A DNA stretch of 64,000 bases, taken from the NCBI RefSeq assembly GCF_024199005.1, contig NZ_JANATA010000005.1:1-64000 (forward strand), in the 5' to 3' direction. The position numbers and the translations under genes were made by a program. This DNA comes from Opacimonas viscosa. Its GTDB lineage: Bacteria > Pseudomonadota > Gammaproteobacteria > Enterobacterales > Alteromonadaceae. Positions 12,315 through 20,174 of this stretch are shown one piece after another; position 1 is the stretch's first letter; each line of letters begins with the position of its first letter. The notes beneath the pieces are model-generated. The model had not been told where the DNA came from. It worked only from the letters and a program-made list of their open reading frames with translations, and did not search any database.

Positions 12315-12833
12315 TTATTTTTCGTCTTTGATCGCCGCCAATACACGCACAAATTTGGTAGGTACTTCGTTGATTGTTTGAACGAATTTGCCAACCGGTG
12401 CTTTGAAGGTAGCAAGTAGTTTCGCTAATGCTTCGTCTCTTGTTGGTAATGAAGCTACTGCATCCAATTTTTCAGGACCCAATAAACCGCTACCAATAGA
12501 TAACGCTGTTACTTTAAGCTTATCGTTTTCTTTACCGAAGTCTTTGAAAAGACGTGCCGCACCACCTGGTGCTTCGATAGAGAAACCGTAAATTAAAGGA
12601 CCAGTTAAAGCACTGTCGAGGTCTGCGAATTTTGAATCGGCTAATGCACGTTTAGCAAGAGTGTTACGAATTACTTTTAAGTAAACACCTTGTTCACGGG
12701 CTTTAATACGAAGTTCAGTTAATTCACCTACTTCCATCCCACGGTATTCTGCGACGGCAACGGATAGAGCTTGAGATGCGACATCGGATACTTCCGCTAC
12801 GATCTCTTTTTTTGCTGCTAAGCCTAGTGCCAC
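12315..12833 (-). CDS. rplJ: 50S ribosomal protein L10
   Basis: L10 anchors L7/L12 dimers to the ribosome and represses rplJ-rplL translation. I chose GTG at 12833 ([15 protein letters not shown], 172 aa). It aligns with the family start (MALxLxxKKAIVAEV) and sits 6 nt after AAGGTG. The upstream in-frame GTG at 12842 is itself part of that ribosome binding site. The central RNTLAKRAL motif is typical. It is preceded by a roughly 300-nt leader with L10-operator features. Confidence 0.95.
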   Translation of the reverse strand: MALGLAAKKEIVAEVSDVASQALSVAVAEYRGMEVGELTELRIKAREQGVYLKVIRNTLAKRALADSKFADLDSALTGPLIYGFSIEAPGGAARLFKDFGKENDKLKVTALSIGSGLLGPEKLDAVASLPTRDEALAKLLATFKAPVGKFVQTINEVPTKFVRVLAAIKDEK

Positions 12834-12879
12834 TGCGTTCACCTTCTTTTTAATCTGACTTTGTAAATAAACTTACGCC

Positions 12880-13070
12880 GTCAGGGTTCACAGATTGATA
12901 AATACAACATGTATTTACCGCTCTACGGTGTTCGATTACCCCAGAGAGTCTGAGTCCGTACCACCGTCTGCGTAGGCTGTTACATTAAGATGATTGTTAG
13001 TGTCTTAGTTCTCTTACCTCTAAGACCAATCATCACCTACGGTCTTGGACGGGAACTTATAGTCATACAC
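12880..13070 (-). promoter_or_regulatory. L10 leader (autoregulatory 5' UTR of rplJ-rplL)
   Basis: The 306-nt gap between rplA and rplJ holds structured leader sequence. The minus strand contains AGCCTACGCAGACGGTGG (about 12976-12959), close to the conserved AGCCTGCGTAGACGGTGA segment of the E. coli rplJ leader bound by the L10-L12 complex. The CCGTAGG at about 13043 provides a possible pairing partner for CCTACGC. Boundaries are approximate. A covariance-model search for the L10 leader family would settle it. Confidence 0.75.
12899..12917 (-). promoter_or_regulatory. 7-bp hairpin in the rplJ leader, twin of the rpsL leader hairpin
   Basis: The minus strand reads TAAATAC-ATGTT-GTATTTA, a perfect 7-bp stem with a 5-nt loop, 65 nt before the rplJ start. 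It shares the 15-mer AATACATGTYGTATT with the rpsL leader hairpin at 3194-3212, differing at one loop base. It lies at the downstream edge of the L10 leader and is not obviously part of the known L10-binding core. Confidence 0.5.
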
Positions 13071-13111
13071 GTATGCACAATAAGCTCCAACCCATAACCT
13101 TTTACAAGAGA

Positions 13112-13131
13112 CGCTGTTCCTAAAAACAGCG
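13112..13131 (-). promoter_or_regulatory. Short hairpin just after rplA
   Basis: CGCTGTT and AACAGCG form a 7-bp stem with a 6-nt loop starting 8 nt after the rplA stop. The sequence after it (TCTCTTGT on the minus strand) is only mildly T-rich. It may be a weak attenuator or an RNA 3'-end/processing site between rplKA and rplJL rather than a full terminator. Confidence 0.4.
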
Positions 13132-13139
13132 GGCTGAAA

Positions 13140-13835
13140 TTAAGCGTCTAATGAAGACTGGTCTACTGTTAGACCTGCACCCATTGTAGTAGATAAGCTT
13201 ACTTTCTGAATAAATGTACCTTTAGCTGAAGAAGGCTTCGCTTTCTTCAATGCTTCGATAAGTGCATTTAAGTTACCAGCAATTGCTGCTTCATCAAACG
13301 CGATCTTACCAATGCTAGCATGAATGATACCATTTTTATCGTTACGATATTGTACCTGACCAGATTTAGCATTTTTAACAGCTGTAGCAACGTCTGGCGT
13401 TACTGTACCTGTTTTAGGATTAGGCATTAGACCACGTGGACCTAAGATTTGACCTAGTTGACCAACAACACGCATCGCGTCTGGGCTAGCAACTACAACG
13501 TCAAAGTTCATTTCGCCTTTCTTAACTTGCTCTGCTAAGTCTTCCATACCAACAATGTCAGCACCGGCTTCTTTAGCAGCTTCAGCATTAGCACCCTGAG
13601 TGAATACCGCAACACGAACGTCTTTACCAGTTCCGTTAGGTAGTACAGTTGCACCACGAACGTTTTGGTCAGATTTACGTGCATCGATACCAAGATTGAT
13701 AGCAACATCAATACTTTCAGGGAATTTCGCTGTCGATAATTCTTTTAATAAAGCAACCGCTTCATTGATTTGATATTCTTTACCCGCTTCTACTTTCTCA
13801 CGGATGTTGCGCATGCGCTTAGATAATTTAGCCAT
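13140..13835 (-). CDS. rplA: 50S ribosomal protein L1
   Basis: This 231-aa protein forms the mobile L1 stalk at the E site and is the translational repressor of rplK-rplA in E. coli. It begins [20 protein letters not shown], with the conserved [15 protein letters not shown] segment near residue 130. The start lies 2 nt after the rplK stop, with GAGGG as ribosome binding site inside rplK, so the two are translationally coupled. Confidence 0.98.
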   Translation of the reverse strand: MAKLSKRMRNIREKVEAGKEYQINEAVALLKELSTAKFPESIDVAINLGIDARKSDQNVRGATVLPNGTGKDVRVAVFTQGANAEAAKEAGADIVGMEDLAEQVKKGEMNFDVVVASPDAMRVVGQLGQILGPRGLMPNPKTGTVTPDVATAVKNAKSGQVQYRNDKNGIIHASIGKIAFDEAAIAGNLNALIEALKKAKPSSAKGTFIQKVSLSTTMGAGLTVDQSSLDA

Positions 13836-13837
13836 GA

Positions 13838-14269
13838 TTATACGCCCTCTACATTCAAGCCCATGCTACGAGCTGAGCCCGCGATGGTGCGTACTGCTGC
13901 GTCTAAATCAGCCGCAGTAAGATCTGGTTCTTTTGTTTTAGCAATTTCTTCTAATTGCTCGCGCGTCACTGTACCCACTTTTTCAGTGTTAGGACGACCA
14001 GAACCACTCTTGATACCAGCAGCTTTCTTAAGTAAGAATGATGCAGGAGGAGTTTTTGTTACGAATGTGAAAGAACGGTCTTCGTATACAGTAATTTCTA
14101 CTGGTACTGGAGCGCCTTTTTCTAAAGAATCTGTTTTTGCATTAAATGCTTTACAGAATTCCATGATGTTTACACCGTGTTGACCTAGTGCAGGACCAAC
14201 TGGTGGACTTGGGTTTGCAGCACCAGCTGCAACTTGTAGCTTGATTAAGCCGCTAATTTTCTTAGCCAT
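13838..14269 (-). CDS. rplK: 50S ribosomal protein L11
   Basis: This 143-aa protein of the GTPase-associated centre is needed for RelA activation and is the target region of thiopeptides. I chose ATG at 14269 ([16 protein letters not shown]), matching the family start, over the in-frame TTG two codons upstream. The N-terminal proline-rich segment [19 protein letters not shown] is intact. It is the first gene after a strong promoter at 14358-14386. Confidence 0.97.
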   Translation of the reverse strand: MAKKISGLIKLQVAAGAANPSPPVGPALGQHGVNIMEFCKAFNAKTDSLEKGAPVPVEITVYEDRSFTFVTKTPPASFLLKKAAGIKSGSGRPNTEKVGTVTREQLEEIAKTKEPDLTAADLDAAVRTIAGSARSMGLNVEGV

Positions 14270-14286
14270 TTTCAACTCTCTCGTAT

Positions 14287-14339
14287 GTGGGTTGTGCGCC
14301 TACGTTAGTTTGAGATAACAACGATCTGAGGCTCCCCAC
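14287..14339 (-). promoter_or_regulatory. Candidate L1-binding structure in the rplK leader
   Basis: In the short rplK leader GTGGG (14339-14335) can pair with CCCAC (14291-14287), and GCCT with AGGC inside it (14332-14329 with 14301-14298). The two helices are separated by an asymmetric internal loop (GA against GCACAA). Two helices around an asymmetric loop is the general form of the L1 binding site on rRNA and on L11-operon mRNA. The folding is by eye and the assignment is inferred. Confidence 0.4.
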
Positions 14340-14357
14340 GCAAATAAAGGGACGCGG

Positions 14358-14386
14358 ATTATATGCAATTAACTGGCCGTTGTAAA
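14358..14386 (-). promoter_or_regulatory. rplK-rplA promoter (sigma-70 type)
   Basis: The minus strand has TTTACA (14386-14381), a 17-nt spacer and the consensus TATAAT (14363-14358). A GC-rich discriminator (CCGCG) follows. That discriminator is typical of stringently controlled ribosomal promoters that respond to ppGpp/DksA. The start site would fall near 14351, giving a leader of about 80 nt before rplK. Confidence 0.8.
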
Positions 14387-14537
14387 GTCCTAACCCAACA
14401 AAATTTGTACTCTGCCAATATGCAACAACGACATTACATGTAAAATGTTACGCCTTAGTTACAAATTCCTTACCTGTGTTATGGGGTTGCCATAGCCACC
14501 ATTGTAACTACCGCAAAAAACAACTACCGCCAAAAAC

Positions 14538-14571
14538 AAAAAACCAGCTTAGTTCAGTAAGCTGGTTTTTT
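14538..14571 (-). terminator. Rho-independent terminator after nusG
   Basis: A perfect 14-bp hairpin (AAAAAACCAGCTTA, 6-nt loop, TAAGCTGGTTTTTT) starts 22 nt after the nusG stop and ends in a T-run on the minus strand. It separates secE-nusG from rplK-rplA, which has its own promoter. The rest of the 323-nt nusG-rplK gap holds that promoter, the rplK leader and a TTACATGTAA palindrome at 14434-14443. Confidence 0.88.
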
Positions 14572-14592
14572 GATATTCTGATATTTTGAAGC

Positions 14593-15126
14593 TTAGTTCT
14601 TTTCGACTTGACCAAACTCTAGTTCTACCGGTGTAGAACGACCGAAAATAAGTACAGATACTTTCAGGCGAGATTTTTCATAATCCACCTCTTCGATGGT
14701 ACCTTCAAAGTCTGCGAATGGACCTTCAGTAACACGAACCAATTCACCAGGCTCAAACATAGTTTTAGGTTTAGGCGAATCTGCATTTTCTTCAAGACGA
14801 TTTAAGATAGCGTCAGCTTCTCTTTTGGTAATTGGCATTGGACGGTCAGAAGTCCCACCAATAAAACCAAGTACACGTGGTACAGATTTAACCAAATGCC
14901 ATGAATCTTCATTCATTTCCATCTCAACAAGCACATAACCTGGGAAAAACTTCCGTTCCGATTTACGTTTTTGCCCCGCACGCATCTCTACAACTTCTTC
15001 TGTAGGGACTAATATCTCGCCGAAGTGCTCTTCCATTGCATTGGTTTTGATGTGTTCTAATAATGTTTTTTGTACACGTGCTTCATAACCAGAAAAAGCT
15101 TGTACTACGTACCAACGTTTAGCCAT
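14593..15126 (-). CDS. nusG: Transcription termination/antitermination factor NusG
   Basis: This 177-aa transcription elongation factor binds the beta' clamp through its NGN domain (residues about 4-115). Its KOW domain (about 125-177) binds Rho or ribosomal S10. The start [19 protein letters not shown] and the KOW segment [19 protein letters not shown] are diagnostic. ATG is preceded by AGGGA. It sits 3 nt after secE and is followed by a strong terminator, so secE-nusG is a compact unit. Confidence 0.98.
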   Translation of the reverse strand: MAKRWYVVQAFSGYEARVQKTLLEHIKTNAMEEHFGEILVPTEEVVEMRAGQKRKSERKFFPGYVLVEMEMNEDSWHLVKSVPRVLGFIGGTSDRPMPITKREADAILNRLEENADSPKPKTMFEPGELVRVTEGPFADFEGTIEEVDYEKSRLKVSVLIFGRSTPVELEFGQVEKN

Positions 15127-15129
15127 AAT

Positions 15130-15507
15130 TTAGATCCCTATTCCTGTAATGAAACCTACTAGACGAACAAGTATGCCATCTATTCCCCATAGGACTAGTG
15201 CCATTACTAAAGTCGCTGCTAGAACGATAAGTGTTGTTTGTGTTGCTTCTTGGCGGTTTGGCCATACTACTTTGCGTACTTCAGTACGCGAATCTTTGGC
15301 GTAAGTAAGGAATCGTGAGCCTTTGTCAGTTGTCGCGGCAATAAAACCAGCGATAACCACTGTAGCTAATGCTGCAAGAGCACGATATAAAACGGATATT
15401 TCCGCATAATAATGATTAGCTGCGACCAAGCCACTTAGCAGAATAAATACTACTAGCCATTTAGCCGTATCTAAGCCATTTGAAGACTTTTCTACATTTT
15501 CACTCAT
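15130..15507 (-). CDS. secE: Protein translocase subunit SecE
   Basis: This 125-aa inner-membrane protein clamps SecY in the SecYEG channel. Three hydrophobic segments (about 16-34, 40-62 and 92-118) match the three-helix enterobacterial form. The conserved amphipathic region with KDSRTEVRKVVWPNRQEATQ precedes the last helix. It lies 41 nt downstream of tRNA-Trp and directly before nusG. There is no tuf gene between tRNA-Trp and upstream sequence. Confidence 0.96.
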   Translation of the reverse strand: MSENVEKSSNGLDTAKWLVVFILLSGLVAANHYYAEISVLYRALAALATVVIAGFIAATTDKGSRFLTYAKDSRTEVRKVVWPNRQEATQTTLIVLAATLVMALVLWGIDGILVRLVGFITGIGI

Positions 15508-15548
15508 TACTTACTTCCTACATATAAACAGGTTAAACCTGCCGAAAG

Positions 15549-15625
15549 TGGCAGGGGCGGAGGGATTCGAACCCCCAACCATCGGTTTTGGAGACCGCTG
15601 TTCTACCAATTGGAACTACGCCCCT
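15549..15625 (-). tRNA. tRNA-Trp (anticodon CCA)
   Basis: The 77-nt cloverleaf includes an encoded 3' CCA. The acceptor AGGGGCG/CGCCCCT has 7 pairs. The D arm is GTTC/GAAC with a 9-nt loop, the anticodon loop is CTCCAAA, the variable loop has 5 nt, and the T arm is GGGGG-TTCGAAT-CCCTC. Two points stand out. Position 24 is A (U11-A24), the base present in the classical E. coli UGA-suppressing tRNA-Trp, where wild type has G24. Positions 27 and 43 are G and A and cannot pair normally. The gene lies just before secE, a common gammaproteobacterial arrangement. Confidence 0.97.
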
Positions 15626-15658
15626 GTTGCTTTTAAAACATGTTTTAGAACATATTTC

Positions 15659-15687
15659 ACAAAATTCGCTTACACCTAGATTGTCAA
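15659..15687 (-). promoter_or_regulatory. Possible promoter of tRNA-Trp / secE-nusG
   Basis: A consensus TTGACA lies at 15687-15682 on the minus strand, 57 nt before the tRNA 5' end. The hexamer 17 nt downstream, TTTTGT (15664-15659), is a poor -10, so the exact promoter is uncertain. The convincing -35 and the position make some promoter here likely. Confidence 0.4.
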
Positions 15688-15765
15688 AACCAAATAAAAT
15701 TTTAAAGGGAAATACAATGAAGGGATGCGCATTATACTTACCCATGGTAATTATTCAAACTTTAT

Positions 15766-16116
15766 TTACGTTTTGCGTTTGGTTTCTTTTGGAAGAGGGC
15801 CACAGACGACCCGCTCTTCGCCTAAGTTGTAAATGTTATTGATTGCCACATACGTCCCCGAAACTACACCGGTAAGCGGCACTAAAATAAGGCCACTAAC
15901 ACTGAAATATAACCCAGCGTCATCATGCGCATTGTAAATACGCAAGGTTTTGCGGTCACTGGAGATTTCGCAGCGATTGACGTTTGTGGTATCGACTGCT
16001 GGCATAACAATACATCCCGCAATACTGAAAACACAGCTTGCAACTAGCCCACTACTAAGAATTTTTTTCAATAATTTACTTTGATACTTATCAATACTTC
16101 TGATCATGTTACACAT
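15766..16116 (-). CDS. Small predicted lipoprotein of unknown function
   Basis: With the ATG at 16116 (2 nt after the ABC-exporter stop) this is a 116-aa protein. A basic N-terminus is followed by a hydrophobic stretch and a lipobox (FSIAGC), so it is probably lipidated and periplasm-facing. The mature part has two further Cys (about residues 49 and 109) that could form a disulfide, and a hydrophobic segment YFSVSGLILVPLTGVVSG. I do not recognise the family. Tight spacing suggests co-transcription with the exporter. The frame stays open 14 codons upstream, and ATG at 16107 is another possible start. Confidence 0.6.
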   Translation of the reverse strand: MCNMIRSIDKYQSKLLKKILSSGLVASCVFSIAGCIVMPAVDTTNVNRCEISSDRKTLRIYNAHDDAGLYFSVSGLILVPLTGVVSGTYVAINNIYNLGEERVVCGPLPKETKRKT

Positions 16117-16118
16117 GC

Positions 16119-17960
16119 TCACTCTAGACCCAAAAATCCACCCGTCTGGTGCTCCCATAATTTGGCATAAATTCCGTTCAATGCCAATAGTTCTGCATGT
16201 GAGCCTGACTCAACAATTTTCCCCTCATCAAGGACAATTAAACGGTCCATCTTGGCTATAGTAGATAAACGATGTGCAATTGCTAAAACCGTTTTGTCTA
16301 CCATAATTTTTTCTAAGCCTTCTTGGATAGCTGCCTCGACTTCAGAATCTAGTGCTGAAGTCGCTTCATCAAGAATCAAAATAGGCGCATCTTTTAACAT
16401 GACCCTGGCGATAGCAATCCGCTGCCGTTGCCCTCCCGATAGTTTGACTCCACGCTCTCCGACATGCGCAGCAAACCCCACACGACCGCTGGCATCGGAC
16501 AAGCGCTCAATAAATTCGAGTGCTTCAGCCTGCCTAGCAGCTGTCAGCAACTCTTCTTCAGTGGCATCTTCCTTGCCATAAATAATATTATCGCGGACTG
16601 AACGGTGCATTAAGGAAGTATCTTGAGTGACCATAGAGATCTGTGCTCTTAGATCTTCTTGGGCTAAAGACTGAATCGATTGGCCGTCAATTTTGATACT
16701 GCCAGATTGGATGTCATAGAACCGTAAAAGCAAGTTCACTAACGTCGATTTTCCGGAACCTGAGCGTCCTACTAACCCGACTTTTTCACCCGGTTTTATA
16801 TGCAATGATAAATCGTTGAACACCTGAATGGGTGGATTGTTTTGTACTGGATAAGCAAAGTTAACCTGTTCTATATCGATTGCACCACCGGCTAAATTCA
16901 ATTTCTTAGGTTCCGCTTGATCTTGGATCGCGATCGGAACCGCGAGTGAATTGATCCCATCTTGTACCGTACCAATATTTTCAAAAATTGAAGAAACTTC
17001 CCACATAATCCATTGTGATATACCGTTTAATCGCAATGCCAAGGACACCGCCACAGCCAATGCGCCACCACTCATTATTCCCATTGTCCAAGAATTAACT
17101 GCTAAAGCGGTCACCGTAAAGACTAAAATCACATTAGCAATCCACACACAGCTATACAGTATTGTTGCTAAGCGCATTTGTGGATGCACCGTTTCTAAGA
17201 AACCATTCATGCCCTCCTTTGCATAAGCTTCTTCGCGTGCTGAATGAGAAAACAACTTAACTGTCATAATGTTGGTGTAACTATCTACAATCCGTCCAGT
17301 CATAATGGAACGAGCGTCTGCTTGTTTTTTCGAAACACGCTTTAAACGGGGTAATAAGATCCGCAGAATCAAAATGTAAACGATTAACCAAACAACAAAA
17401 GGCAAGGCCAATAAAGGATCGGTATTAAACACCAAGACTAAAATAGACAGGAAATAAACACAGATATAGACCATGAGATCTAAGAGCTTCATCACTGTTT
17501 CACGTACCGCCAAAGCAGTTTGCATAACCTTGGTTGCGACTCGACCCGCAAATTCATCTTGGAAATAAGACAATGATTGACGCAAGACATACTGATGGGC
17601 CAACCAACGGATCCGCATTGGGTAATTACCGAGAAGCGATTGATGCGTGAGACACGATTTTATAATGACCATACCCGGTAAAATTAACAAAAGCGCCAAT
17701 GACATCCATAGTAAACTGGATGATTCCTCGGCTAAAAATGTTTCCGGATCGCGGGTCGAAAACCAGTCAACCATCTGCCCTAGATAACCAAACAAAGCGA
17801 CTTCGAGCATGGCAATACACGCTGAAAGAACCGAAATACAGAAAAGGACAGGCCAGACACCCTTTGAATAATGCGCACAAAAAGCAAAAACACCTTGAGG
17901 TGGTTGTGTTAAGTTTGTTTTTGGAAAAGGTTGGATTAGGTTTTCAAACCAAGCAAACAT
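16119..17960 (-). CDS. ABC exporter, fused permease/ATPase (MsbA/MdlB-like)
   Basis: This 613-aa half-transporter probably works as a homodimer in the inner membrane, exporting a lipid or hydrophobic compound. An N-terminal six-helix domain (about 30-335) is followed by a complete nucleotide-binding domain: Walker A GRSGSGKST (about 400), signature LSGGQRQRIAIAR (about 505), Walker B ILILDEATSAL and the H-loop AIAHRLSTI. It is followed within a few nt by a small lipoprotein gene. The substrate cannot be read from the sequence; it is not close enough to MsbA to use that name. Confidence 0.88.
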   Translation of the reverse strand: MFAWFENLIQPFPKTNLTQPPQGVFAFCAHYSKGVWPVLFCISVLSACIAMLEVALFGYLGQMVDWFSTRDPETFLAEESSSLLWMSLALLLILPGMVIIKSCLTHQSLLGNYPMRIRWLAHQYVLRQSLSYFQDEFAGRVATKVMQTALAVRETVMKLLDLMVYICVYFLSILVLVFNTDPLLALPFVVWLIVYILILRILLPRLKRVSKKQADARSIMTGRIVDSYTNIMTVKLFSHSAREEAYAKEGMNGFLETVHPQMRLATILYSCVWIANVILVFTVTALAVNSWTMGIMSGGALAVAVSLALRLNGISQWIMWEVSSIFENIGTVQDGINSLAVPIAIQDQAEPKKLNLAGGAIDIEQVNFAYPVQNNPPIQVFNDLSLHIKPGEKVGLVGRSGSGKSTLVNLLLRFYDIQSGSIKIDGQSIQSLAQEDLRAQISMVTQDTSLMHRSVRDNIIYGKEDATEEELLTAARQAEALEFIERLSDASGRVGFAAHVGERGVKLSGGQRQRIAIARVMLKDAPILILDEATSALDSEVEAAIQEGLEKIMVDKTVLAIAHRLSTIAKMDRLIVLDEGKIVESGSHAELLALNGIYAKLWEHQTGGFLGLE

Positions 17961-18066
17961 AGTAAGACCTGTTGTTAAAATGAGCCCAAAGGATATAGGA
18001 TTTTGCTAAAAGATCCTAACCCTTCAAGATGTTTTCTTGGCTGTTTGTCACTTTTTCGAGACTGGA

Positions 18067-18690
18067 TTATTTTCCACTCAGTTCTCCAATAATTTTTTGT
18101 ACCGCAGCAAAATGATTCGCTTCCCACTCCTCGATAGTTTGCCCAGCATCTTTTGCATGGCGTTTTTGTGCAATCTCAAGTGCATTTTGCGCTTCCGCAT
18201 GAGGAATAACAGCAACGCCGTCTTGGTCTGCGACAATGATATCGCCATGAGCAACCATTACCCCACCAACCGCAATGGTTTGCCGTTCTGGGGACAGTAC
18301 TTTTTTAGCACCTGGCTTCGGGCAGACCCCTAAAGCATGTATTGGAAACGCGAGGGCTTGGACTTCTTCGATATCGCGGATCACACCGTCAACAATAAAT
18401 CCTGCAATCCCATTTTTTTGGGCAATAGCACATACGTTGCCACCACTCACCGCATATTTAGGGTCGCCTTTGATCACCAATATGTCCCCAGGTTCGGCTT
18501 CATAAATTGCTTTATGCACCATTAGGTGATCACCTTCGGCACAGGCCACTGTATAAGCACGTCCAGCAAAGCGAGGCATCTCAGGCCACAAAGGGTGTAT
18601 TGTGTAATCCATAAATTGCGAACGTGGCAACGCATCAGCGAGATCACAGGTAGAGATGGCTATGTACTCTTCATAAGCAGAGGCGGTCAT
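18067..18690 (-). CDS. RraA-fold aldolase (HMG/CHA aldolase-like)
   Basis: This 207-aa protein belongs to the RraA/class II HMG-aldolase family, whose enzymes cleave 4-hydroxy-4-methyl-2-oxoglutarate and related oxo-acids to pyruvate or decarboxylate oxaloacetate. The catalytic signature is visible: G84, then 20 residues, then R105-D106 followed by E108/E109 (DGVIRDIEE). The motif favours a metal-dependent lyase over an RNase E regulator. It stands alone between the exporter and an orphan HEPN gene, with AGGA 10 nt before ATG. The physiological substrate is unknown. Confidence 0.8.
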   Translation of the reverse strand: MTASAYEEYIAISTCDLADALPRSQFMDYTIHPLWPEMPRFAGRAYTVACAEGDHLMVHKAIYEAEPGDILVIKGDPKYAVSGGNVCAIAQKNGIAGFIVDGVIRDIEEVQALAFPIHALGVCPKPGAKKVLSPERQTIAVGGVMVAHGDIIVADQDGVAVIPHAEAQNALEIAQKRHAKDAGQTIEEWEANHFAAVQKIIGELSGK

Positions 18691-18977
18691 ATAAAGTAAA
18701 TCCTACAAAAGTGTGTTAATGAACTAATAAGCATCAAACTACCACATAGATATTGATAAATATTTAGACACTTAGTAGTACAACAAACGTATGTATTCTT
18801 TGTCCAAGTCGTATTTTGATGATGCCACTGTGCGGTATTGCCATGCAGGGTTCTACTTGTTTAGTGCTACAGTTAGCTTCCTTGTAAACCTTACTAAAGC
18901 ATGGTTCTGTGGAAGTTACTTGGGACTTTTGGAGAATTCATTTATAGTCTGTTGCAAGTCAACTTTTGAACGTACTC

Positions 18978-19670
18978 ATGCCTTATTCACATTCTGAACT
19001 AAAAAACAAACAACGTCGTGTCAGGGACAATTTTCATGAAAATGTGAGCACACGCATACACAGGGCGCTCAGCTGGTTACAGCGTGCCGAGCTTTGTGAA
19101 GATGATCTGGATGCCAAGTTTTTATTTTTGTGGATCAGTTTTAATGCCGCCTATGGTCAAGAGCATGAAAATTTTTATAAATCGGAAACCGAGCTATTTA
19201 GTCGCTTTATCCATCGACTTGTCGCGTTAGATAACGACAAGGAGTTGTACGATGTACTCTGGCAACAATTTACGCCACATATTAAGTTGTTATTAAACAA
19301 TGAGTTTGTCTTTCAACCGTTTTGGGACTACCAAAAAGAATTGATCACAGAAGCCCAGTGGCAGAAACAATTTCAAAATGAACGCGGCTTCATTAATGCA
19401 GCACTGGCCAGTCAAAGTTCAGAAAAAGTCTTATGTGTCATTTTACGTAGGCTATATACATTGCGTAATCAGTTGGTACATGGTGGGTCAACATGGAACA
19501 GTGTAGTCAATCGTCCCCAGCTTAAAGATGCGGTTGCGATCATGGAAAATATTGTACCGATCGTAATTGATTTGATGCTGGATAACGCCATTAAGTTTAT
19601 GGGCAAACCAAGTTATCCCTTGATCGGCCCATTTGTACCTATGACAGATCCTGCAACAGATAAATCTTAA
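18978..19670 (+). CDS. HEPN-like (Apea-type) domain protein, orphan
   Basis: With the first ATG (18978) this is a 230-aa soluble, mostly helical protein. A TTG 12 nt upstream is the only other nearby start, and neither has a clear ribosome binding site. Features of Apea-like HEPN proteins are visible: FLFLWISFNAAYG at about 48-60 and RNQLVHGG at 163-170, which supplies the R-x4-H motif found in HEPN ribonucleases. There is no neighbouring nucleotidyltransferase, antitoxin or defence gene. It could be an RNase, an RNA-binding protein or a degenerate toxin. The family call is by motif only. Confidence 0.6.
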   Translation: MPYSHSELKNKQRRVRDNFHENVSTRIHRALSWLQRAELCEDDLDAKFLFLWISFNAAYGQEHENFYKSETELFSRFIHRLVALDNDKELYDVLWQQFTPHIKLLLNNEFVFQPFWDYQKELITEAQWQKQFQNERGFINAALASQSSEKVLCVILRRLYTLRNQLVHGGSTWNSVVNRPQLKDAVAIMENIVPIVIDLMLDNAIKFMGKPSYPLIGPFVPMTDPATDKS

Positions 19671-19705
19671 CGACAGACCTAGCGCTGTTGCATTAAATAA
19701 TCTTA

Positions 19706-20119
19706 CTACATCAATGGCGCTAAAAAGCCAAACAACCAGTAAATACAAATGCCAAACTGAACCAAAAACGCCACAAAACGCAATTGTATTGCTAGATTCG
19801 AAGTAGATGCCATCAGGATCCCCGTTTGTATAACTCGCGCAGCCATCACGATGTGTGCTAAGCCATCCGTTACAGCTGTTTGTTCGGTCGCAATCGCATA
19901 AATCAGCAATCCGCCAATGAACGGGAAACATTCTACGGCATTCATATGCGCTCTTGTTAAGCGGTAGCCAAAATCCGTCAATCCCGAGCCATCTGGGGCA
20001 AACTTCAATGTTTTCATCTTAGTCGCTTGGGCAAAATAGGTTCTGTACCCTGCTAAAACTAATAAAAGAAACACTATTAAAACGATGTAATGTAGAAATA
20101 CAGCATGTGTAGCAGTCAT
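19706..20119 (-). CDS. MAPEG-family membrane protein
   Basis: This 137-aa inner-membrane protein has four hydrophobic helices and the MAPEG-type motif RAHMNAVECFP (about 55-66). The family includes glutathione transferases and eicosanoid enzymes, but bacterial members of this length are mostly uncharacterised. GGAAAAG precedes ATG. The dbpA frame lies 55 nt upstream... on the opposite side of its start, both on minus, so dbpA is downstream in coordinates but upstream-independent in transcription order cannot be judged from spacing alone. Confidence 0.72.
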   Translation of the reverse strand: MTATHAVFLHYIVLIVFLLLVLAGYRTYFAQATKMKTLKFAPDGSGLTDFGYRLTRAHMNAVECFPFIGGLLIYAIATEQTAVTDGLAHIVMAARVIQTGILMASTSNLAIQLRFVAFLVQFGICIYWLFGFLAPLM

Positions 20120-20174
20120 AACTTTTCCTTTTTTAACGAGTTAGGTTTACGTGTTTTTTTTGACTCTATAAAAC

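Noticed and set aside
17990-18020. Hairpin between the ABC exporter and the RraA-like gene
   Set aside because: The stem (ATCC/GGAT) is too short and no T-run follows.
18791-18997. Small plus-strand frame before the HEPN-like gene
   Set aside because: No ribosome binding site, unusual composition, and it overlaps the HEPN start. I could not support it as a gene.
19488-19931. 147-codon minus-strand frame bridging the HEPN-like and MAPEG genes
   Set aside because: It overlaps two better-supported genes in other frames and reads as random Cys/Asn-rich sequence.
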